This document shows positions 1 to 5,057 of a DNA stretch of 16,143 nucleotides, in pieces. The DNA is from CAYWNK01 sp047639615. Its GTDB lineage: Bacteria > Planctomycetota > UBA1135 > GCA-002686595. The stretch is from contig JBLIOL010000096.1 in the NCBI GenBank assembly GCA_047639615.1, positions 1 to 16,143 of the forward strand, written 5' to 3'. The notes beneath the pieces are model-generated. The model had not been told where the DNA came from. It was given only the letters and a program-made list of their open reading frames with translations, and did not search any database. Positions within the stretch are counted from its first letter, which is position 1; each line of letters starts with the position of its first letter. Position numbers and translations under genes: made by a program.

Positions 1-555
1 CTCGAACGCTTGCTGCGTGGCCTGTCCTGGTTGCTCGAACGCGCTCTGGGCGTGCAGCCTGGTCGTGGTCGCCGGGCGGCGGGGCGCGAGGATGTGCTGA
101 GCTACTTGGCCGAGGGCCAACGCACAGGAGCGTTATCCCAGCGCGCCGCGGCCCTGGCCCATAACACCTTGGCCCTGCGTACGATTCCGATCACCCAAGC
201 CATGGTGCCGTGGGGGCGGGTGCACTGCTTGGAGGCCCAGAAGTCCGACCAGGAGCTGCGTGGGAGCGTGCGCAAGGCGCGCCACTCGCGCCTGCCCGTG
301 GTCTCCGCCGGGGGCCAGGTACTGGGCTATGTTCACCAACTGGACGTCCTGGTGGCCGATTCGAGTGTCTCTGTCTTGGACTCTCTGCGAGATTTGGACT
401 TCTTGCCGGCCAGCTCTTCCGTGGCTCAGGCCCTCTCCAGACTGCGCGTGAGTGGTAAACGAGCGGCCGTGGTGGGGGATTCTGACGGTCCCCTGGGCCT
501 GGTGACCCTCAAGGACCTGGTGGAAGAGATCTCAGGAGATTTGGCAGGGCTATGA
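1..555 (+). CDS. CBS-pair protein of the HlyC/CorC (DUF21/CNNM) family, 3' part
   Basis: The frame is open from the left edge, so the N-terminal part, expected to be a DUF21 membrane domain, lies outside the window. About 184 codons remain. The visible part matches the cytosolic end of CNNM/HlyC-CorC proteins. A linker leads to a first CBS motif that starts near 'RTIPITQAMVPWGRV', which corresponds to the family's 'v.dvMtPr' segment. Then come 'ARHSRLPVV' and 'GQVLGYVHQLDVL', then a second CBS motif ending 'GPLGLVTLKDLVEEISGDL'. In this family the CBS pair binds adenine nucleotides and controls a membrane part linked to divalent cation transport; that role is family knowledge. The protein stops directly after the second CBS motif, so the usual C-terminal CorC_HlyC domain is absent. 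Planctomycete genomes often carry tandem paralogues of such genes, which could explain a shortened copy. Family call secure; substrate unknown. Confidence 0.82.
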   Translation, partial: LERLLRGLSWLLERALGVQPGRGRRAAGREDVLSYLAEGQRTGALSQRAAALAHNTLALRTIPITQAMVPWGRVHCLEAQKSDQELRGSVRKARHSRLPVVSAGGQVLGYVHQLDVLVADSSVSVLDSLRDLDFLPASSSVAQALSRLRVSGKRAAVVGDSDGPLGLVTLKDLVEEISGDLAGL

Positions 556-564
556 GTGGGTCTT

Positions 565-594
565 TTGGCAACCGGCAAGGCCGGATAGGATACT
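565..594 (+). promoter_or_regulatory. Candidate sigma-70 promoter for the small secreted protein
   Basis: TTGGCA at 565-570 is followed by TAGGATACT at 586-594. Reading GATACT (589-594) as the -10 gives an 18-base spacer; TAGGAT (586-591) gives 15. The predicted transcript start near 601 leaves a leader of about 25 bases before the ATG at 626. Found by eye only. Confidence 0.4.
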
Positions 595-625
595 GGCCGT
601 CATAGGGGCCACGACCCCGTTGAAC

Positions 626-1063
626 ATGAACACCACCAGCACCACCCAACGCCTCCCCTGGATCCTCTGCGGCATGCTTTGCATGGCTCTGCTCGGCAGC
701 TTGCTGCCGCCGGCCATTGCTCAGGATGGCGGCGACCAGGAAACCGACGATCCGCGCTACCTGCCGACCCCCGCGGGGGGCAATGCGGACTCTAACCAGG
801 ATATGATCGCCGTCACGGGCGTCGATCTGACCGGCACCAGCGTCCTGTACCTGGTCGACACCCGCACCAAGCAATTGGTGGTCTACCAAGCCAGTGGCGG
901 CGGAAAGAGCACCCAAGGCGTACGCCTGGTCGGCGCGCGCAATATCAGCCTCGACCTGCGCCTGGATGGCTTCAACGACAAGACCGAGTCCGGCGGACGC
1001 CCCTTGAGCTACAAGCAGCTCGAAGAGCAATTCGCCAGCAAGGGTCTGGATATGGACGACTAA
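626..1063 (+). CDS. Small secreted protein of unknown function
   Basis: This 145-residue protein starts at ATG 626; an in-frame TTG at 620 would add two residues. Neither start has a Shine-Dalgarno site. Residues 1 to about 30 form a signal peptide: a polar start with one Arg, a hydrophobic core 'WILCGMLCMALLGSLL', then 'PPAIAQ' as a likely signal peptidase I site (AIA-Q). The mature part has an acidic, flexible stretch, then a compact region reading 'SVLYLVDTRTKQLVVYQA' and 'VRLVGARNISLDLRLDGFND'. The first looks like one strand pair of a beta-propeller or WD-like blade. The C-terminus is charged ('LEEQFASKGLDMDD'). I do not recognise a named family. I recall similar 'LYLVDT..KQLVVYQ' proteins from planctomycetes but cannot check. 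It probably has its own promoter at 565-594. A hairpin lies downstream. Confidence 0.75.
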   Translation: MNTTSTTQRLPWILCGMLCMALLGSLLPPAIAQDGGDQETDDPRYLPTPAGGNADSNQDMIAVTGVDLTGTSVLYLVDTRTKQLVVYQASGGGKSTQGVRLVGARNISLDLRLDGFNDKTESGGRPLSYKQLEEQFASKGLDMDD

Positions 1064-1114
1064 GCTCGTCTATTCCCGCTTCAACCAGATACAACTGGGC
1101 CGCCGAAATTGATT

Positions 1115-1141
1115 GGTCGCCCGGATAGAACCGGGCCGACC
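1115..1141 (+). terminator. Hairpin between the secreted protein and the HTH gene
   Basis: GGTCGCCCGG (1115-1124) pairs with CCGGGC and GACC (1131-1136 and 1138-1141) around an ATAGAA loop, with C1137 bulged. An alternative longer fold adds TGATTGG (1110-1116) with CCAATCA (1147-1153). No U-tract follows, so it may be a Rho-type or attenuating structure, or a leader element of the next gene, rather than a classical terminator. Confidence 0.4.
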
Positions 1142-1217
1142 GTGGCCCAATCAGCTTCACCCTCCCCCCCTTGGCCGTCTCGATGGCCTTGCCCCCCCCC
1201 AGTAGGAGAATCCCCCC

Positions 1218-1793
1218 GTGCCCGACGAGTTCTTCAGCTTCGACGAAGCCCTAGACGAGCTGCGCCTCAAGGAAGAGGAGCTCAAGCGCCTCGTTTCCGA
1301 GGGTGAGATCCGCGCCTTCCGCAAGGGCGACACCATGAAGCTGCGCCGCAGCGACGTGGAAAGCCTACGTTCCGAGCTCCAGGGCGGCGAAGTCGTCGAC
1401 CTCGGTGAGATGACCGAGGAATTGGTCTTCGAGGACGACACCGCCGCTGGTGAGGAAGCCGGTATGGCCACCCAGGAGATCGCCGATGTGGACACTCTCA
1501 TCGACGACGACGTCGATGAGATCGGCACCCTGGACCTAGAGATCGACGAGCTCGAGGACCTCGAGCTCGATGACGACGACGACGACGAGGAGATCCTCGA
1601 AGCCGCGCCCGTTGGCGGCGGCATGGCCGAGGAAGAAGAGGAGATGCTGCCCGGCTGGGCACTCGGTCTCGTCTTCGTCACCTCCGTGATGATGCTCTTC
1701 TTCATCCCGATCGCTATCTCGATCAGTACTGGGCGTCCCTCCGGAGTGGCCAAGGCCATCGGCGGCATGTTCAGCGAGCACCTGAAGCGTTAG
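1218..1793 (+). CDS. Membrane-anchored excisionase-type helix-turn-helix protein
   Basis: This 191-residue protein starts at GTG 1218, supported by AGGAGA at 1204-1209 with 8 bases between. Residues 1-50 form a MerR/excisionase-type helix-turn-helix: 'FFSFDEALDELRLKEEELKR' followed by 'LVSEGEIRAFRKGDTMKLRR' and 'SDVESLR', which fits the winged excisionase fold (HTH_17). Residues about 65-142 are a very acidic, low-complexity linker with runs of Asp and Glu encoded by GAC/GAT repeats near 1569-1590. Residues about 148-170 ('GWALGLVFVTSVMMLFFIPI') are a single membrane span, leaving a short basic tail. The layout suggests a DNA- or RNA-binding head held at the inner membrane. It has no obvious partner operon and is bounded by hairpins on both sides. 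The helix-turn-helix and membrane calls are firm; any role is open. Confidence 0.78.
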   Translation: MPDEFFSFDEALDELRLKEEELKRLVSEGEIRAFRKGDTMKLRRSDVESLRSELQGGEVVDLGEMTEELVFEDDTAAGEEAGMATQEIADVDTLIDDDVDEIGTLDLEIDELEDLELDDDDDDEEILEAAPVGGGMAEEEEEMLPGWALGLVFVTSVMMLFFIPIAISISTGRPSGVAKAIGGMFSEHLKR

Positions 1794-1823
1794 GTCTCGC
1801 CTAGGTCTGCTCAAGACCGACGC

Positions 1824-1867
1824 CACCCCATCCTCCGGCGGACCCATGGTCCCCGGAGGGTGGGGTG
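1824..1867 (+). terminator. Strong terminator hairpin after the HTH gene
   Basis: CACCCCATCCTCCGG (1824-1838) pairs with CCGGAGGGTGGGGTG (1853-1867) over 15 positions with one G-U pair. Inside, GGACC (1840-1844) pairs with GGTCC (1848-1852) around CAT. The tail TCTTCAT is only moderately U-rich. Upstream, TAGGTCT is repeated at 1791-1797 and 1802-1808. Confidence 0.7.
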
Positions 1868-1915
1868 TCTTCATATCGAGTCTGGGACGATTCCGAGGGA
1901 GATGCGGGCTGAGCC

Positions 1916-1945
1916 TTGGGATCCGATAACCCGGCTTTCTAGACT
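1916..1945 (+). promoter_or_regulatory. Candidate promoter for the OmpA-type lipoprotein gene
   Basis: TTGGGA (1916-1921) and TAGACT (1940-1945) are separated by 18 bases and sit just past the terminator. The predicted leader is about 75-80 bases to the ATG at 2030. Found by eye. Confidence 0.4.
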
Positions 1946-2029
1946 CGGGTGCACAGGGGCCGCTCTTCCCCCTCTTTGCCTCCGCTCGGCGTCTGCCCGG
2001 GCTGCACCCCAGAAACAACGTCGATACCG

Positions 2030-2752
2030 ATGCTGAAGTCCAACCAAGTCGGTCGCCTGACCTCCGCCATTCTTCTTTGCGGTCTGAGCGCCTCGTGCGT
2101 CTCTCAAGACCAGTACTCCCAAGCTGTGGATCTCGCTCAGATCTACCAGGACTCGAACCACGACCTCGAAGCCCAACTGGCCGCCATGCGCGGTGAGATG
2201 GATCGCCTCGAGAGCGAAGGCCGCGTACGCGAGGCCGACTGGCTCCGCAGCGGTGGCGCCGGTAGCGGTACGGACTACGAAGCCCGCATCTCCCAGCTGC
2301 AGGAGCAGCTGGAAGGCCTCGGCCGCGCGCCCCAAGACATCGAGCGCTTCGATGTGGATGGCGGCTACGTCTACATGATTCAGGACAAGGTCCTGTTCGC
2401 CTCCGGCAGCGCCGATGTGGCCAGCGCCGGCAATTCGGCCCTGGTGGAATTGGCCCGCAAGATCTCTGCTGAGCCCCATGGTCGCGTCTTCGTGCGCGGC
2501 CACACCGACTCGGACCCGGTCAAGAAGGCCTCGACGCTCAAGCGCTTCCCGCACGGCAACCTGCAGCTTTCCTCCGCTCGCTCCGTGGCTGTAGCCGCGG
2601 TGCTGACCGGTGATGGCCACATGCCCGGCGGCGACGTCGTGGTCATGGGCTTCGGCCGCTGGGACCCGGTTGCTGACAATGGCACTGCGGAGGGCAAGAA
2701 GCTCAACCGCCGCGTCGAGATCTTCGTGGCCGATCCCTCCGCTAGTCGCTAG
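2030..2752 (+). CDS. OmpA/MotB-type peptidoglycan-associated lipoprotein
   Basis: The chosen start, ATG 2030, gives 240 residues beginning directly with a lipoprotein signal. The frame is open upstream to 1949, but that part is Pro-rich and not signal-like. Residues 1-22 are basic then hydrophobic, and 'GLSASC' puts the lipidated Cys at 23. Residues about 28-105 contain heptad-like stretches ('LAQIYQDSNHDLEAQLAAMR' and 'ARISQLQEQLEG'), so a coiled-coil stalk is likely. From about residue 108 the OmpA C-terminal domain follows: 'QDKVLFASGSADV', 'VFVRGHTDSDPV' (His158, Asp160), 'NLQLSSARSVAVAAVL', 'VVMGFGRWDPVADN' and the closing 'LNRRVEIFV'. The family binds peptidoglycan and tethers it to the outer membrane. 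Between Asp160 and the conserved Arg184 the loop is longer than in E. coli Pal and carries 'KKASTLKRFPHG', as in MotB-like members. Confidence 0.88.
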   Translation: MLKSNQVGRLTSAILLCGLSASCVSQDQYSQAVDLAQIYQDSNHDLEAQLAAMRGEMDRLESEGRVREADWLRSGGAGSGTDYEARISQLQEQLEGLGRAPQDIERFDVDGGYVYMIQDKVLFASGSADVASAGNSALVELARKISAEPHGRVFVRGHTDSDPVKKASTLKRFPHGNLQLSSARSVAVAAVLTGDGHMPGGDVVVMGFGRWDPVADNGTAEGKKLNRRVEIFVADPSASR

Positions 2753-2756
2753 CGGA
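2738..2756 (+). other. Perfect hairpin spanning the stop codon of the OmpA-type gene
   Basis: TCCGCTAG (2738-2745) pairs perfectly with CTAGCGGA (2749-2756) around a TCG loop. The TAG stop (2750-2752) lies inside the 3' arm. There is no U-tract, so it more likely stabilises the 3' end or separates expression of the two lipoprotein genes than terminates by itself. Confidence 0.45.
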
Positions 2757-2796
2757 TCGACAACGCCACCGTCTGCGCGTGTACTCTGGGGTTCCT

Positions 2797-3732
2797 ATGC
2801 ATAGGAGCCCCAGATTCGTTTCACTGGTATGTGCGCTGCTCTTGGCCTTGGCCAGCTGCGGGCGCGGAGCTCCGGATGAGTACGTCGAGCTCATCAGCAT
2901 CGAACGCCTAGCCTTCGTCTCCTCCGGTCGCATCGAACTCGGACAGGGGCACACCCTCGGTTCGGACGTGGATCTCTTGGTGGGTCTGCACGAGATTACC
3001 CGCGGCGAGTGGCGCAGCTGGGCGGACGAGCGCGACGTGGCTTGGCCCCCGGAGCCCGCCTTCGGCCCCTGGCTGGAGGGTACCGACAATCTGCCCGCTA
3101 CAGGCATGGACCTGGCTGACGCGCGCGCCTTCGCCGCCTCCAGCGGTCTGCGCATTCCGAGCGTGATGGAATGGGCCTGGTGTGCCACGGGACAACGGGG
3201 CTTGCCCTATCCCTACGCGGTCAGTCCCTCCAAGTCCGCCGGCAACACCCTCGAGGTAGGCCTTGACCGGCCGGCCTCCGTGGGCACCTTTCCCAACGGG
3301 CGCACACCCATCACACGCATCGCTGACCTGTTCGGCAATGTGGAGGAGTGGGCCAGCCCGATCCCCGAGGAAAACTGGCAACCCTCGCACTCCAAAGGCA
3401 GCGCGGCCATTGGTCTCTCCGCCTGGGCCATGGGCGGCAGCTGGCGTGATCCGTGGCAGCGTTTGTACGGACTCTCGAGCCAATCGACGCTGCTTGGGCG
3501 CGAGTTGGAGCCCACTCACCGGGCCGAGCAATTAGGCCTGCGAGTGGTGGCCGAGGCGCGCTATTTCTTGCGCAGCCAGGCTGAGAGCTTCTCCGATCCG
3601 GAGCTGCGCGAGCGCGTCACGGCGGTCGGCGAGCGTTGGGGGGCGGAAGCGCTTCAGCTGCTGTCCAGCTTGGCGGTCGGGCGGGACGTACCCCTTGGAA
3701 TTCTGTGGCTCTTGGAAGGGGCCCGACGATGA
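2797..3732 (+). CDS. FGE-fold (formylglycine-generating-enzyme-like) lipoprotein, probably not a sulfatase activator
   Basis: From ATG 2797 the protein has 311 residues; an in-frame GTG at 2779 would add six residues before the signal. Residues 1-20 are a lipoprotein signal with lipobox 'LASC' (Cys21). Residues about 28-250 show the FGE-sulfatase fold in order: 'LHEITRGEWRSWADE', 'NLPATGMDLADARAFAA', 'LRIPSVMEWAWCATG', 'LPYPYA', 'ASVGTFPNGRTPITRIADLF', 'GNVEEWAS', 'AMGGSWRDPW', 'LGLRVV'. True FGE needs a Cys pair shortly after the GGS(Y/W) segment. Here that stretch has none, and the mature protein has only Cys21 and Cys129. It is therefore probably a structural or ligand-binding member, as many bacterial FGE-fold proteins are. 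About 60 helical residues of unknown role follow. The stop overlaps the start of rsmA (ATGA), so the two are probably translationally coupled. Confidence 0.83.
   Translation: MHRSPRFVSLVCALLLALASCGRGAPDEYVELISIERLAFVSSGRIELGQGHTLGSDVDLLVGLHEITRGEWRSWADERDVAWPPEPAFGPWLEGTDNLPATGMDLADARAFAASSGLRIPSVMEWAWCATGQRGLPYPYAVSPSKSAGNTLEVGLDRPASVGTFPNGRTPITRIADLFGNVEEWASPIPEENWQPSHSKGSAAIGLSAWAMGGSWRDPWQRLYGLSSQSTLLGRELEPTHRAEQLGLRVVAEARYFLRSQAESFSDPELRERVTAVGERWGAEALQLLSSLAVGRDVPLGILWLLEGARR
3714..3721 (+). promoter_or_regulatory. Ribosome binding site of rsmA
   Basis: GGAAGGGG lies inside the 3' end of the FGE-fold gene, 7 bases before ATG 3729. It fixes the rsmA start there rather than at the upstream end of the open frame (3636), and is one of the few clear Shine-Dalgarno sites in the window. 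Confidence 0.65.
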
Positions 3733-4652
3733 GCGCTGATTCACCTGCACGGGCTCCCTGGCCCGAGTTCAAGGCGGCCCTGGATGCCGAGGACTTCCGG
3801 CCCTCGCGTCGCTATGGGCAGAACTTCCTGCTCGACGAGAACACCGTGCGCGCCATCGTCAAGGACTCTGGCGTTGGCCCAGAAGATCGCGTGCTCGAGG
3901 TCGGCACCGGTTGTGGTTTCCTGACCGTGCACCTGGCCGCGGCGGTGGGGGAGCTGTGGACCGTGGAGGTCGATCAGCGTCTGGCCCGGGTGGCCACGCC
4001 CTTCATCGAGCCCTACACGAACACGCGCCTGATCGAGGGCGATGTATTGGCCGGCAAGCACGAGCTAGCTGCCGAAGTGGAGGCCTGCTTGCCCCAGTCG
4101 GGATCCTGGTACCTGGTCAGCAACCTGCCCTATTCCATCTCTGGCCCGATCTTGGCCATCCTCGCTGCGCGACCCTGCGCACCGGTGAGCATGACCGTGC
4201 TCGTGCAGAAGGAGGTCGCTGAGCGTCTCGCGGCCGAGCCCGCCACGCGCGCTTGGGGTCCGCTATCGCTTGGGATTCAGCTGGCCTATGAGCCCAAGAT
4301 TGTGCGCACGGTGGGCCCCGGCAGTTTCTGGCCGCGGCCGCGGGTGGACAGCGCGGTGATCCGGCTCGACGCCCGTGCGGATGCCGCGCCTCTTGAGGAG
4401 CGCGTGAGAGTGGTGGCCTTGGCCCGAAAGCTCTTCGAGCGCCGCCGCCAGAGCTTGGGCCGCGTGCTCGGTGATTACCTGCAGGGCCGCGAGCGAGCCC
4501 AGGCTGTATTGGCCGAAATGGGCCTAGATCCGGGAATTAGGGCTGAAACCTTGGACCTTGCGGCCTGGTTATCCTTGACCGAACGGGTGAATTTCGATTT
4601 AGAGCCGCTTTCTGGCAAAGAAGGGGGCGCATCGGCAGCCCCCGAGGGCTAG
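3729..4652 (+). CDS. rsmA: 16S rRNA dimethyladenosine transferase RsmA/KsgA
   Basis: RsmA transfers four methyl groups from S-adenosylmethionine to two adjacent adenines (A1518 and A1519 in E. coli numbering) near the 3' end of 16S rRNA, late in small-subunit assembly. The 307-residue product has the whole family pattern: 'RRYGQNFLLDENTVRAIV' (residues 27-44), motif I 'LEVGTGCGFLT' (56-66), 'WTVEVDQRLA', the catalytic 'NLPYSISGPIL' (from Asn132), 'VLVQKEVAERLAA', 'SFWPRPRVDSAVIRL', then the C-terminal helical domain with 'LFERRRQSLGRVL'. Motif I reads GTGCG where GPGxG is more usual, still compatible with SAM binding. The length fits the family, with a slightly extended tail. It starts within the last codons of the FGE-fold lipoprotein gene, with a good ribosome binding site. 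Confidence 0.95.
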   Translation: MSADSPARAPWPEFKAALDAEDFRPSRRYGQNFLLDENTVRAIVKDSGVGPEDRVLEVGTGCGFLTVHLAAAVGELWTVEVDQRLARVATPFIEPYTNTRLIEGDVLAGKHELAAEVEACLPQSGSWYLVSNLPYSISGPILAILAARPCAPVSMTVLVQKEVAERLAAEPATRAWGPLSLGIQLAYEPKIVRTVGPGSFWPRPRVDSAVIRLDARADAAPLEERVRVVALARKLFERRRQSLGRVLGDYLQGRERAQAVLAEMGLDPGIRAETLDLAAWLSLTERVNFDLEPLSGKEGGASAAPEG

Positions 4653-5057
4653 TATCTGGGCGTCTCGAGAAGCCGGTCGCCCTCCATCTAGGGGGCCGCC
4701 AGGGCGCCCCAGTAGTACTGCTCAGTAGTACGATAGTGGCAGCCCGCACCCCGTTTTCTGCACCGGAGCGACACGGATTATCGAGGAGGCAAGTCCCACG
4801 GGGCATGCTTTCCACGCCTGGACAGGCACTGGTTCGCGCCAGGACACCTACGCGCCAATTCCTCGGACCTCATGGTCTACGCAGGTCGGGGATGCGCGGG
4901 GGGCCGCTGCGAGTGCGTAACGGATCCGACTCTACTCAGGATCGTATTCGTTTTTCCAAAGCTTCCAACTTGCGCTACGGGCGTCGGTTTTTGCAGCGGA
5001 GATTCACGCCACGAGTGCGCCCGGCTGATCCCCAGGGATCGCCCCCCCCCATACTCC
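4653..5057 (+). other. 405-base leader region between rsmA and dnaG
   Basis: I see no convincing gene here. The dnaG frame stays open back to 4872, which would add 62 Cys-rich residues, but dnaG homology begins only at 5058 and the extension resembles no primase. The stretch from about 4930 to 5000 is less GC-rich ('ATTCGTTTTTCCAAAG') and is the most likely place for the dnaG promoter, though no clear -35/-10 pair stands out. CTGGTTCGCGCCAG near 4830 can fold into a small hairpin. A run of nine C (5042-5050) sits immediately before the dnaG start. No tRNA was recognised. Confidence 0.5.
4710..4731 (+). repeat. Short direct repeat CAGTAGTAC downstream of rsmA
   Basis: CAGTAGTAC occurs at 4710-4718 and again at 4723-4731, 13 bases apart. 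The first copy overlaps GTACTG (4715-4720), which can partly pair with the second. It could be an operator or chance; no function can be read from it. Confidence 0.4.

Noticed and set aside
1550..1600. GAC/GAT run as a microsatellite-type phase-variable tract.
   Set aside because: It is a trinucleotide-scale run, so length changes would only alter the number of acidic residues and would not switch the frame.
4820..4860. A possible tRNA T-arm (GGTTCGCGCC).
   Set aside because: The loop does not match GTTCRANYC, and no acceptor or anticodon arm can be formed around it.
4872..5057. Treating the open frame before dnaG as the true N-terminus of the primase.
   Set aside because: DnaG proteins begin only a few residues before the 'EIKSRTSLEDVV' region, as seen from ATG 5058. 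The extension is Cys/Arg-rich and has no ribosome binding site.
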